From: Pyrenophora tritici-repentis
Lineage: Eukaryota > Ascomycota > Dothideomycetes > Pleosporales > Pleosporaceae
DNA length: 64,000 bases
NCBI RefSeq assembly: GCF_003171515.1
Contig: NC_089394.1
Coordinates: forward strand, 2,914,001 to 2,978,000
Direction of reading: 5' to 3'
Shown here: positions 52,485 through 64,000 of the stretch, piece by piece
How the letters are laid out: the number at the start of each line of letters is the position of its first letter
How positions within the stretch are numbered: the stretch's first letter is position 1
Notes under the pieces: generated by a model
Databases searched by the model: none
Told to the model about the DNA's origin: nothing
The model's input: the letters and a program-made list of their open reading frames with translations, nothing else
Program-made: the position numbers and the translations under genes

Positions 52485-54850
52485 ACCATGTCCACCTCGA
52501 CAACAAAAAAAACAAGACCGAGAAAAGCCAGGGAGGTTTTTTGAAAGAGCCGGAATGAATGTGAGTCAAGACCAGCAATCGAACCGGCGCTTTCTTTCCC
52601 TCCACATTGGACATTTGGTGATGTGGCAGAAGAGCAATTGATTTAGAAAGGCTCAGCAGGGCTGATCGTCATCTTTTCAAAAAACGCATTTTCACTTGAA
52701 AACCCTCTCATCTTGTCAGCTCAAATATTCCCCCCCAATTTTCCAACCCTTTAGCATTCATTCTATGTATATAGATCTGGATACCATTCCATTAATACAA
52801 GACCTTACGGCTTCTTTTCTATCAATATGGATGTTTTTATGCGCTTAATACTTATCATGGATAGATGAATGAATCAATGAATAAACGATCTTGGATCCCA
52901 TATGCAACTACCACCTACCGTACCCTCACCATGATGATCGTCCATCTGCACAAACCTCTCACCCCCAACCGACCGACCAACCGAACCATATAAGCAAATC
53001 CCCGCTACAGTACAAGCGGGGACCCTACTGTACATACATACAGTACATACCTTATCCTAGGCTACGTATCTCCCCTTGCAATCAATCAATCAATCACATC
53101 TCTGATCTAAAACCAACGATCCCAACCAACCCAACCGACCGGCCACACCCACGGCCAAACCAGTAGTTCCTTCGCCAATCGGGCCTCCCCAATGACGAAT
53201 CCGTCCATCCATCCATCCATCTCGAAATACGAACGAGCAAAACCGCCGCCGTGAAGCCAGAACGCAGAACTAACCCAGTAAGTAAGTATACCTACTGTAC
53301 CATACAGACAGACTAGGTAAGGTGGAAAATCCCCGTTCCTTCGTTCGATCCTTCGATCCATGTGTTTGGCGTGTGCTGCTCGCTTGGTATTATTGGCGAT
53401 TATCTCTGACAATTCAGTTTCTACATAAAACATCTGCATGCACGTGTATAGGAGGAGGAGAAGTTGCGACTTTTTTTTATAATCTACGTGCTACAGGGAG
53501 GTGCAGATGCGGGTGCGGATGCGGGTGCGGGTTGTGTGCGTGTGTGTGTATCGCTAGTTTTTGTGCATGAATATCGTTTTTTTCACTGGTTTGATGACCA
53601 GAAGCGCGTTGATGGGCGTTGTCCACACAGACACGCCCACACAGACACGCGCGCTCGCGCACAACACACGGACGCCCAAAGCTGACTGACTGACTGACTG
53701 ACTGATTTGCATTCCCACGCTACGCTACGCTACGCTTCCTCCTCCCGAGCCCTCATTTCCAAAGCATGAATATCGGGGTATTGGTTTAATAACAAGTCCA
53801 TCTGATTGCAACTAAAAAATGCGCCGGTGCAGTTCAGCTGATCCAACTATCGATCGAACTGGGGTAAGTAAGTAAGCATAAAGCTGAACAACGGCACAAT
53901 TTCGCTCCTCTTCCCAGCCTCAATCTCACGGTAGAACCGGGATCATCATGTTTTGCAGCACACCAGGTTGATGATGAAAGATGATGAAGATTATCTTTGT
54001 AGCTAGCCAGCCAGCCAGCCCCGTAACCGGTTACCGGTAAATCACGTTGGCTTCGGCAAAACCCGCGCGTTAAATGAGACCCAGCTCCACCATCACCCCC
54101 GAACCGTTCGCCTTGTTCGGTGTATGGTGGCCTTTTTTTTCCCCTGGTCCAGGTCTCTCTCCCTTGCTCGCGCGGCGCGCACGCAATTGCAATAATTCCA
54201 GCGGCGGTTCAGTTACCCTTGCTATGGATGGGTGTCCCTTGAGTGGGTCAGCCGGCCGGTTCGGTCGGTTCGGCGTGTGCGGCAAGTGCCTCGGCTTCAC
54301 ACCGCCTCATACAGAGATAGCGAGTCAGTGGCGTGCGTTGCGCCATAGCCAACGTTTTGGGGGGGCGGCGCCAAACGGGAGACGGAAGAAAAACCAAACT
54401 TGCATGCTTGGGGGGGGGGACGGCTTGCCGCCTCAAAAAATCGAAAATCGTTAATCTCGAATCTAGGGATGAAAAAACCCGGGTGTGGAAAAATAGTGGT
54501 CCCACAACCCAGCGCAACCCTCGCACCGTGCCGCTTTCCCGCATTTTTGCGCAAATGTGACATGCATGCTCGTCTCTCCACTAATAGAGCTTGGAAAGCT
54601 TGGAGGTGGAGACTGCTCCTGGGTGAAGCCTGGGATTTTTGCATGAAGGAGCAAAGCCGCGTTGCCTTGCATTCGCGCAATGCAATGCGATAGGAGAAGG
54701 CATGTCTGCATTGGCCTTGGGATATAGGCGGGGGCGCACATTGCGACATGCTCAATATCCAACATCGTGCGTTTCCTCTTCTAGACCCTCTTAGCAGCGG
54801 TCCAAGGATTTTTGGCGCGTCGCAAGAAGCGTGAGGCATGGGGTTGGGGT
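52485..54850. other. Intergenic, 2.4 kb rich in simple repeats
   Basis: No gene is supported. Short tandem arrays include CAAT units near 53080-53098, TCCA near 53203-53221, GCGGGT/GCGGAT near 53507-53530, CTGA at 53682-53705 and TACGC at about 53716-53735. Runs of T, G and A interrupt the 54,130-54,480 part. Confidence 0.6.
53682..53705. repeat. CTGA tetranucleotide microsatellite, six units
   Basis: Six perfect tandem CTGA units in noncoding DNA between the tetraspanin gene and the PIP-motif gene. Confidence 0.9.
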
Positions 54851-55159
54851 TTATTGCTGCCGAACGATAGCGGGTATACGGGTAGAACTCGACGCGTCGT
54901 GCTCCTGTAGATCCCCCTGAGGAGCGTGTCTGCCAAGAGCTGCGCCAACGTTGATATGAATTTCTTCTGATTGAGGGACGCAAAGGAGCGGGATGGCTGG
55001 GTGTGGCTTTATCGCGGGGAGTTTCACCATAGTGTTTGTGGCTTCGCAGAGACGGATGTCAGGACGTTGGTGGATTTGGAGGCGGCGAGTATCGTTTCGC
55101 CAGAGTGTACAGTACGCTTCCTCGGCCAGCTCCGTAGTAGGATTATCTAAGGAATCCAT
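54851..55159 (-). CDS. Possible small ORF, 102 residues, unknown
   Basis: An ATG frame starting 18 bp after the stop of the PIP-motif protein on the same strand. It has no recognised domain, signal peptide or membrane helix. The composition is not obviously low-complexity. It may be part of the 3' untranslated region of its neighbour rather than a gene; I list it because nothing on the opposite strand explains it. Confidence 0.2.
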   Translation of the reverse strand: MDSLDNPTTELAEEAYCTLWRNDTRRLQIHQRPDIRLCEATNTMVKLPAIKPHPAIPLLCVPQSEEIHINVGAALGRHAPQGDLQEHDASSSTRIPAIVRQQ

Positions 55160-55177
55160 TGATTCGACTCTTTAGAG

Positions 55178-57491
55178 CTAAGCGCCACCCTCACCCTCGT
55201 CGAATATGCTCTGTAATGGTGTTGGGGTAGTGGGCTTCAATGCTTTTTTGAAAAACTTGTTCAGCTTGGACTGTGTGTTATCCTCATCGGTGCCAAACAC
55301 GTTGTGAACCTTCTTCCCGCCAATTCTCACAGAGTGCTCCAGTCGCGCAACTAGCCGCTCTATACAGTCCTTGGTCTCTAGAATCGACAAATCTCCAGCA
55401 CCAATCTCGATGATGGAGTTTCCCAGTAGCTTGATTCGTCGAGCAAGTGTGTCGACTTGATTGTTGAAGTTCTTGACTTCGGAAGTTGCTGGTAGTAGGG
55501 CTCTGGTTGGAGAGGAGCCTGCTTGTGATGGTGTTGGACTTAGTAGTGGCTGATATGGTACGGTTGAGAGTCCGGGTCCTATGGCAATGTCGAGCAGAGT
55601 GAATTGAGCTGCAAGAAGACTGTAGTCAACGTCCCTGTTTACTCGGAAGTCTGGTGATTTGTCCAAATGGTCAAGTAAGATATCTGACACCTTTGGATCT
55701 GCGAGTGGTACATCGACCGAAACGGGATGTACGAGGAACGCAAGAGCCAAATGACGCTGCAGATATGCTGTCAACGGAGACCTTGCTGGAAAGGCACAGA
55801 TTAAGTTTCTTTGTAACGTCGGATGTGTCACTTTGGCGAGCAGTTGAGGAATGATGTCGCTGAGCTGGGAAGAGATTAGGGACTGAACATCTTGTAGAAG
55901 AGGGCTTCCTACAGCAGAGTTCAGCCTATAGTTGTCGGCAAAATGGCAGACCAGCGCTTCTATGGCGTCCTGTATGGCGCAAAGTACTTCGGAATCTGCA
56001 ACGACACGGTCGTCTAAACACACATGGCATAACATGAATAGCGCATGACCCCGAGCCTTGGTGCGTAGCCTGTAGCGCATCAGCAATGCAAATTGCTGTT
56101 ACTCAAGTATGCCTACCATGGTGCCGCTCCTTCAAGTAGTCTGGCAAGCGACTTGAGGGTTGGAGGAAGCGGCAGACTATGCTCGGACTTTGGCAGAGAC
56201 GTTGGCGCAAGTTCAGTCTCGTGGTCGAGTTGATGCATATTGGCACCTATTGCTTTAAACAAGACATACAACCTTTCTGGACCGAGTAAAGTCTCTAGAT
56301 GCTCGTGATGGGACTACAGGTGTCAAAAAGGGAGTGGGTCAAAGTCAGAAAAGTACATACCTCAAGAATATCGAGATACCGGGCGTTGAGTGACTCATTG
56401 TGGTTGGAACAAACTAGAACGTTTAGCAGGGAATTGCACGAGTACGATGTCACCCACATTGGTCGATCATCCAAGAAGCAAGTTCTTCGGGCAGCCGTTG
56501 TATGCGGAAAACTTGGTCCACAAAGCCAGTGATGAAGGCTTGATCTCTAGTACTGGGATCTTGGCCAGGTCAGTAAGCGGCCCCAAAACATATAAACGTG
56601 ATGGTACCTTTGAGACTACGAGCCCAACGCTGCCCAGGAAGACTCCTAGTAGGGAACTTGGATAGCACTGGAATTGAGTCTGAAGGATCCCCAAAAAAGT
56701 GAAAGATGCTTTGCATTTGCATGGCATTCGTCCTCTGCATTGCCAGGAAAAGGCGATGTGCCTTGTCGGGGTCATCCTCATCTTGCACGACTTGGCCCAA
56801 CGCGTGCTCTGTAATTGTAGTGGTGTTGTTCACAGGCTCCTCGTCAGCCTCTTCTAGGGCAGCTTTGCGCTCTTTGATCCTCTGCTCTGTCTCTAGCTTC
56901 TGCTGGACCGTCTGTATGAAAGTCTCAAACTTGTGCTTGTCGACTTTGGACTTCTTTTCCGGCTTGCGCAGCTGTTCGTCTTCATCTTCTGACCTGCGTT
57001 TGGAGCGGGTGGTTATGACGGTGGTCGTAGGTTTGGGAGTGGGTTTGGCACCCAGGCCAAAGTCGACATCTAGAAGCGAGTCGTCGTCGGAATCGGAATT
57101 GAGCACGACTTGCTGACCATGGGAGATTATGCGTCTACTGGTGGCGGAATGGGCCGAGGTCTGTGAGGGGTTGAAGGGCAGCGCATCTGTCACAGTAGAA
57201 GGCGCATTGGAGTTGAAGGAGGGGTTCGGTGTGTTGGAGGCATTGGATGTTGCAGGTTGTGTGACTTCAGAGGATTTTAGGGCAGTGGGATCAAGTGAAG
57301 GTGTTGGCGCATTGTATGCTTCTGAGTCAAGATGTGGTTAGTGTCAACCAGTGGCTGCGGTGGAGGTTTGTACTTTTCTGCGGCACGGTACTAGTCGAAG
57401 TGGTGGCACGCGGGGTAGTGTCTTTGGACAATGGGGCAAAAAAGTCTCTAATGCTATTCCTCTGCGCCTTCTTTTGCTTTTGGTCCTTCAT
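55178..57491 (-). CDS. Nuclear protein with PCNA-binding-like motifs at both ends, family unknown
   Basis: Six exons join cleanly: 57374-57491, 56608-57321, 56458-56559, 56361-56413, 56117-56313 and 55178-56069, totalling 691 residues. The N-terminus (KKAQRNSIRDFFAPL) has a PIP-like xxxIxxFF. The residues near 242-249 (MQSIFHFF) repeat the pattern. The C-terminus carries a perfect PIP box, QSKLNKFF at 661-668, followed by KK. The N-terminal third is acidic and disordered with a nuclear-type TTRSKRRSEDEDE. The rest is helical (RDQAFITGFVDQVFRIQRLP, LEGAAPWLRTKARGHALFML). A PCNA-linked role in replication or repair is an inference. Nse5/Nse6-type or other fast-evolving repair factors are possible, but I cannot assign a family. 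Exon 4 (53 nt) and exon 3 (102 nt) are small; their splice sites fit frame and consensus. Confidence 0.72.
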
Positions 57492-58901
57492 GATGACGGC
57501 AGCAATGGAGGGGTGGAGTTGTTGCGTGTGGGGGGGACGTAGACACTGGGCAACGCGTTGTCACCCGGGCAAGATGCGACGCTTGGGCGGAAATAAGGCT
57601 GCACGCTGCACGGTGTCACGTGCACGACTACTAGCCTCACTTGAGCACACTCGCACTCGACAAAAGCAACGTCGGGACCGTCCTAGTCCTACTATACAGT
57701 AGTACGTCTAAATCTATCTGCCGTTTACGAGATGCATCGGAATGGGCGTGCGCCGGCATCCGTTTGCGACAAGTGCGTCATATATATACACAGTCGAGAA
57801 TATTCGTCCACGGAGCCGGGTGTGCCGTGCTTGACGAGTAGTCTTGTGCGTTTGTGTTGTTTCGCATTGAATCTGAAATAGGACCTCTGTACTGGGCTGT
57901 GTCAGAATGTCAGAAGTGAGGTCCTGATATTAGGCGACATGGATGCCGAGCGCCCCAAGTAGCAGCCAGCTGTCGTCAGGCAAGCAACTCGGAGTTGAGG
58001 GACGGACGGTGACCGAGGGGCGGCTGAGAAGGGGGTTCCAGTTCGCTGACGGAAGAGCGCGGTAACTAAGGCTGCATGTGTGATGATGTGCTGAGAAATC
58101 AGCGCTGATGGTGCTGGCCCGAGATATACCCATATACCCATCATAAAGTTTGGGCATGGGAGACAGCTGCCACGTGGGGGAGTGATGGAGCAAGATCAAG
58201 ATCAAGATCAAGATCAAGACCAAGATCAAGATCAATATCAATATCAATAGCATCCACCTGGCCACGCGTCGTCTACGCGCTGTCGAGTCGTTGCAGGCCT
58301 CAGCGATGAATCTGACGGGCTCCAGGTGTGTTTGACCATGATCAGATCGCGTGGTGGGCCCCTCGGAGCGCAGACTAGGAGTCTAGGAGGTGTCGCTAGG
58401 CTCGCGTCTTGGTTATGACCGTAGCGGCCGGGCGAAGCTTGTGAGGCGTGTGCTTCCCGCACCCATGCTTCTGTAAGCACATCAGAAAGGCACAGCATCA
58501 GGGTCTGAGAAGCAATTCACCTCGCCTCTCCGCCGTTTCCCACGCTGCGTCTTCCATGGCTCAGCCCTCTGACGACATCACACAAACTAATCGCGGCCCC
58601 GTCGCATAATACATAGTCGCTCGTTCGCACGCGCCGCCCAACACTCGCAACCGTTGTTTCTCGTCCGGTTGCTTTTAATATCCGAATGCACGAGCGCCCA
58701 TCTGTTCTCACCCGACGCAACAAGAACGCGACCGCCGTCGTTCCCCCTCGCCCCCGGCGCCATATGCACTGCAACCCCCCGACGACGTGCCCTGCCGGTC
58801 CGCATACGAATTGGCCAGCATCTTCCACGTAGAGCCTTTCCGGCTCAGGCCGTCGCCTCCCTTGACGCTCCGCAGCACCCTCAACGACGACACCAGCCAT
58901 C
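57492..58901. promoter_or_regulatory. Divergent promoter region, PIP-motif gene / P4-ATPase
   Basis: About 1.4 kb between two divergently read start codons. Open frames here overlap on both strands and have no family motif. CT-rich sequence just before 58902 suggests the flippase transcription start region. Confidence 0.5.
58191..58250. repeat. 6 bp tandem repeat, ten units
   Basis: Ten adjacent 6 bp units, CAAGAT in most and drifting to CAATAT and CAATAG at the right end. The repeat lies about 650 bp upstream of the flippase start. Confidence 0.92.
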
Positions 58902-61900
58902 ATGACGCTGCAACCCTACATGGAGCCCAATGAGACCGAGGTCTCGCACCCACAGAAGCGCATACGTTGTGAGTTGCTTTTACTCTTCTGCCGCCGACTG
59001 ACTAGTGACGACGTATGAGTATGTACTGATTCGGCATGCAGGGGCAACACATCGCGCAACTGGCATCAAGGCGGAAAACAAGCGGCACTCGCTCAAAGAG
59101 CGTCTGCACCGGCGCATAGGCTCGGGCGGCGAAAAGCAGAATGACCTGGGCAAAGAAAGCGGCGTGCAGGGCGACCCATCCCCAGAGGGTTCAGACGCAG
59201 GCGTTGAAGAGCAGGACGGTGGCCGGAGAGTCTACTTCAACGTGCCTTTGCCGCAGAAAGAGCGCGACCCAGAAGGCCACCCACTCGCACACTACGCCCG
59301 CAACAAGATAAGAACGGCCAAATACACGCCCCTTAGTTTCATACCGAAGAACCTATGGTTTCAGTTTCACAATATCGCCAACGTCTACTTCTTGTTTATC
59401 ATTATTCTGGGCGTATGTCCCCATTCCGCTTCTTCCGCCTTGGCTCTCCCACTGACCCGACCCTCCAGATCTTCTCCATTTTCGGTGCCTCTAATCCAGC
59501 ACTCAATGCAGTGCCCCTCATTGTCATTCTCGTGGTAACGGCCATCAAAGACGCCGTGGAAGACTGGCGGAGAACGGTCCTCGACGTTGAGCTAAACAAT
59601 GCCCCAGTGCACAGGCTTGTCGACTTTAACAACGTAAACACTGCCGAAGACACCGTATCACTATGGCGCAAGATCAAGAAGGCTACCACAAAAGTCATAG
59701 TCACGACATGGCGGGCAATCAAGAGCGCAAAGGGCAAGAAAGGTGGCAAGGGCAAAGGGGGGAATGGCCAGGATCCCGATGGCTCGCGGCCCTCATTCGA
59801 CACGCGCCGAGCCTCGGTGGCATCCCAAGGAGGCTCGTACCTGGGAAACGAGAACGATATCCAAATGACTCCTGTTCCTTCTCCGCTACCGGGCACATCC
59901 CCGGCTCAATCCCCACGCCTACCATTGGGTCCCGGAGAGGGCGACAAGGTTCGAGGAGGCGACCATAAGCAGGAACCCGTGAAACAGAAGTTCTGGGGAA
60001 GCGTGTTGAACCCCCACAGCTCGGCACCGGAAAAGGCCCGTTTCAAAAAGGACGCATGGAAGAACGTTCAGGTCGGCGATTTCGTGCGATTGTACAATGA
60101 CGAGGAGATCCCCGCCGACGTCATTGTTCTCTCTACGTCTTCCGACGATGGCGCCTGCTACGTGGAAACGAAGAATCTCGATGGCGAAACGAACCTCAAG
60201 GTGCGCAACGCATTGCATTGTACCCGAGACGTGCGCCATGCCCGACATTGCGAACGGGCTGAATTCGTCATTGAAAGCGAAGGCGCCCACTCGAATCTGT
60301 ACTCGTATAGCGCAGCCATCAGATGGCAGCAGCACAACCCCAAGGATCCCACAGCGGAGCCCTACGAAATGGTCGAGCCCATCTCCATCAACAACTTGAT
60401 TCTTCGAGGCTGTCAGTTGCGAAACACCGAATGGATCCTCGGCGTAGTTGTATTTACCGGAGACGAGACCAAAATTATGATCAATTCCGGCATCACTCCC
60501 AGCAAGCGCGCCAGAATTTCAAAGGAACTGAACTGGAACGTCGTCTACAACTTCTTTATCCTGGCCGCCATGTGTCTGGTCTCTGGAATTGTGCTGGGAA
60601 TTACTTGGGCCCGAGACGATACATCGCATTCCATTTTCGAGTATGGATCATATGGTGGTGCACCTGCTACCGACGGTGTCATTGCTTTCTGGGCTGGTGT
60701 TATTCTCTTCCAGAATTTGGTTCCCATTTCGCTCTACATCACCCTGGAAATCATCCGTACGCTGCAAGCCCTGTTCATCTATAGCGACATTCACATGTAC
60801 TACGCCAAGCTCGATTATCCTTGTACGCCCAAGTCTTGGAACATTTCCGACGATGTCGGCCAGATTGAATACATCTTCTCGGACAAGACGGGAACACTCA
60901 CTCAGAACGTCATGGAGTTCAAGAAGGCGACTATCAACGGCGTTCCATACGGTGAAGCGTACACAGAAGCTCAAGCCGGTATGCAGCGAAGACTCGGTGT
61001 CAACGTAGAGGTTGAAGGTGCCAAAGCGCGGGAGCAAATCGCACGCGACCGCGTGCGAATGCTCGAAGGGATCCGGAAGATGCACAACAATCCTTACCTT
61101 TGGGACGATGATCTGACATTTGTGGCTCCGGACTATGTCGATGACTTGCGTGGAGATTCCGGAATGGAGCAGAAAAAGGCCAATGAGGACTTCATGGTCG
61201 CTCTCGCCCTCTGCCACACCGTCGTCACCGAACGGACCCCTGGTGACCCTCCGAAGATCGAGTTCAAGGCCCAATCGCCTGATGAGGCTGCGCTGGTCGC
61301 TACTGCTCGTGACGTCGGTTTCACATTTGTGGGCCGTGAAGATGACCATCTTATCGTCAACGTCTTGGGACAGGAACGTAGATACCAGGTGCTCAACACT
61401 CTCGAGTTCAACTCTAGCAGAAAGCGCATGAGCGCCATCATCAGGATGCCCGACAACCGCATTGTTCTGTACTGCAAGGGTGCCGACAGTATGATTTATT
61501 CTAGGCTTATTCCTAACGAGCAACGCCAGCTCCGTGCCGATACCGGTGAACACTTGGAAATGTTCGCCCGTGAAGGACTCCGAACCTTGTGCATTGCTCA
61601 AAGGGAAATCTCGGAAGAAGAGTACCAAGAATGGAGCCGGGACTACGATATCGCCGCCAACGCTATTCAGGGACGTGAAGACAAATTGGAAGAAGTATCT
61701 GACCGTATCGAAAATCACCTGTGGCTGATTGGAGGAACGGCCATTGAAGACAGACTCCAGGATGGTGTACCGGAATCCATTTCACTCCTTGCCCAGGCAG
61801 GTATCAAGCTATGGGTTCTGACTGGCGACAAAGTCGAGACTGCCATCAACATCGGTTTCTCTTGCAACCTGCTCGACAACGACATGGATCTCATCATTCT

Positions 61901-63832
61901 CAAGGTGACTGACGACAATATCGCATCCGTAGAAGCCCAGATCGACGACAAGCTGCAAATTTTCGGTCTGACCGGCTCCGAAGAAGAGTTGGCCGCTGCT
62001 CAACATGACCACGAACCACCTCCACCGACACACGCTATCATCATCGACGGAGATACTCTTAAGTTGGCCTTGGATGATTCAGTGAGAAGGAAGTTCCTCT
62101 TGCTCTGCAGACGATGCCGTTCCGTTCTTTGCTGCAGAGTCAGTCCCAGCCAGAAGGCAGCCGTCGTCAACATGGTCAAGACCGGATTGGACTGCCTTAC
62201 TCTTGCCATCGGAGACGGTGCGAATGATGTTGCCATGATCCAAGAGGCGCACGTTGGTGTCGGTATCGCTGGTGTCGAGGGCCGGGCCGCCGTCATGTCG
62301 TCAGATTACGCAATTGGTCAATTCCGCTACCTCACTCGTCTCGTGCTTGTGCATGGCCGATGGTCCTACCGTAGACTTGCGGAGACCATTGCCAATTTCT
62401 TCTACAAGGTCGGTCATCTCCTACGAAGTAAGACATTCTCACTAACATTCACTTAGAACATCGTTTGGACGTTTGCCCTCTTCTGGTACCAGATTTACAC
62501 CAACTTCGACAGCCAGTATATCTTCGACTACACGTACATTATCTTCTTCAACTTGGCGTTTACTTCACTCCCTGTTATTGTCATGGGTGTTCTTGATCAA
62601 GATGTCGATGATCGAGTGTCGTTGGCTGTACCGCAGCTGTACCGCCGTGGTATCGAACGAAAGGAGTGGACGCAGCCAAAGTTCTGGTAAGCAAATTGCG
62701 CGAGAACAGCATGACTATATTCTAACACGTATCCAGGGCCTACATGATTGATGGTATCTACCAATCCGCTGTCGCCTTTTTCTTCCTTTACGAAATCATG
62801 GCGCCGGCGACCTTTGTTACCTCTAACGGACTGGACATTTCGGAATACCGACGCATGGGCATCTACGCTGCTACTACCGCCGTATGTGCTGCCAACATCT
62901 ACGTCCTGTACAACACATACCGATGGGATTGGCTGATGGTTACTATCGTCATCGTCAGTACCATCTTCGTCTGGATGTGGACCGGCATTTTCACGTCTTT
63001 CACCACTTCTGCCCAATTCTACAAATCCGGTGCCGAGGTTTACGGTACGCTCAACTTTTGGGCATATGTTCTTTGCGCTACAATAGCCTGTTTACTACCA
63101 CGCTTCATCTTCAAGTCGGTGCAGAAAATGTACTTCCCCCTTGACGCGGACATCATTCGAGAGCAAGTCAAGCAAGGCAAGTTTGACTACCTGAAGCAGA
63201 CCGACGCCTTTCTTCCTCCCCCACCAGAGAAGGTTACTGAGGCTTCGAATTCTCCCACTCCGGAAGTCGACGCCGCGAAGTACAAAGCTGCCAATGCTAC
63301 TAATGCGGACGAAGATGTACGGCCCATCTACCCGCCCTCTGTTGCCCCAACCGCCACGACGCATAACGCAAGAAGCCAAAACGGTAGCGGTAGCACCGAC
63401 TATACCTTCCGTCATTCTATGGATGGCTTCCCAGCCGCACCCGCACCCGCACCCCATGCGGAAGCCCCTCCACTCGTCCAGACGAACTCGACTGATCGTC
63501 GTGTACGACCGAGCTTTGATCGCGCGCGCATGTCGATGGATCGCGTGCGTCCTAGTTTTGAGCAAAGCAATGACTTTACTTCGGCGGCTATGTTGACGCG
63601 TCTGGAGTCGTCGCATAGTCGTAACAGCTTCCAAGGTCATCGCACTAGCTACCAAGGGGGGCCTCCAAACACACAGCCAGCAGTCATGAGCCGGTTACGA
63701 AATGCGATACGGAGAGCAACCATAACGCGCGACGAGGCGCCAGAGCATCTCAGGCAAGACCAGGAGGATGTACCTGATGTCCCTGCGATCCCCAAAAGCC
63801 CCCCACGAAGTCCACGGAGTCCTCCCCGGTAG
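58902..63832 (+). CDS. DNF1: P4-type phospholipid flippase, Dnf1/Dnf2 class
   Basis: Exons are 58902-58968, 59042-59412, 59469-62408, 62457-62686 and 62737-63832, giving 1,567 residues. Landmarks are the N-terminal NKIRTAKYTPLSFIPKNLWF, NIANVYFLFIIILG joined to IFSIFGASNPALNAVPLIVI, the actuator loop ETKNLDGETNLKVRNAL, the phosphorylation site FSDKTGTLTQNVMEFKKATI, the nucleotide-binding KAQSPDEAALVATARDVGFT and the hinge AIGDGANDVAMIQEAHVGVG. The helix FQNLVPISLYITLEIIRTLQ is typical of Dnf1/2 rather than Drs2 or Neo1. It would move phosphatidylcholine and phosphatidylethanolamine to the cytosolic leaflet of plasma and endosomal membranes, with a Cdc50-family partner. The tail of about 200 residues is disordered with near-repeats of RVRPSFD/RVRPSFE. 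Intron 3's donor is the less usual GTCGGT. The Dnf1-versus-Dnf2 choice is not possible from sequence. Confidence 0.93.
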
Positions 63833-64000
63833 TATGTCTTGTGACTAGTGGAGCGGACAGCTATTGCATATTGATACCTCTTTCCTCTTTACAAGCCTTT
63901 ATGACTCTTTGTACATAACCCATCGTATTCTCTTAGTCGTCATTACGTTTCACAGTGCACTGACAATCCGACCTTGTCAGCACTTCACCACGTTTTCTTT
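63833..64000. other. 3' flank of the flippase gene
   Basis: 168 bp after the stop, T/C-rich, probably the 3' untranslated region. The window ends here. Confidence 0.5.

Noticed and set aside
58517..58903. Minus-strand open frame of 128 codons upstream of the flippase
   Set aside because: It overlaps other frames on both strands in a CT-rich promoter and has no recognised motif.
60648..61718. Minus-strand open frame of 356 codons
   Set aside because: It lies entirely antisense to the conserved P4-ATPase core (phosphorylation to nucleotide-binding domains), so codon bias of the real gene explains it.

Overview
This is chromosomal DNA of a filamentous ascomycete. Genes carry short (about 48-120 bp) GT-AG introns with CTAAC-like branch sites, and the content is typical of fungi: a HET-domain gene, a rhodopsin-like seven-helix protein, a Pls1-type tetraspanin, Mcm1, Sen1, Trm44, Gna1 and a Dnf-type flippase. 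Gene style suggests Dothideomycetes, probably Pleosporales, but that is an inference. I found no viral, rRNA, tRNA or CRISPR sequence.

Layout. 0.4-2.1 kb holds a decayed HET-VCBS-repeat gene with three separate lesions. 2.9-10.1 kb holds a mucin-like single-pass membrane protein, V-ATPase subunit E, a NIPA-type Mg2+ transporter and an EutQ-like cupin. 11.6-16.1 kb is one protein kinase gene split by a 3,326 bp hAT transposon with an intact 892-residue transposase, near-terminal inverted repeats and an exact 8 bp target duplication; reading across the target site keeps the kinase frame. 16.7-25.9 kb looks accessory: a secreted BBE-type FAD oxidoreductase, a rhodopsin-like membrane protein, a small nucleoside-deoxyribosyltransferase-like protein, a patatin phospholipase with an unfamiliar C-terminal region, and a second single-pass surface protein. 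26-46 kb is mostly housekeeping: an M20 amidohydrolase, Sde2, ribosomal protein eS10 (with 14 nt and 7 nt exons), Trm44, Gna1, a disordered coiled-coil protein, Sen1 helicase and an APC-family permease. 48.5-63.8 kb holds Mcm1, Pls1-type tetraspanin, a 691-residue nuclear protein with PCNA-binding-like motifs, and a P4-ATPase. Long gene-free stretches (46.1-48.5, 49.4-51.6, 52.5-54.8, 57.5-58.9 kb) carry simple repeats.

Functional links are loose, as usual in fungi. The clearest themes are membrane and surface biology, RNA processing (Sen1, Sde2, Trm44, eS10) and immunity-like effector folds (HET, patatin, deoxyribosyltransferase-like). All exon joins were worked out by eye from splice signals, reading frame and recognised family motifs; no alignment or RNA evidence was available.
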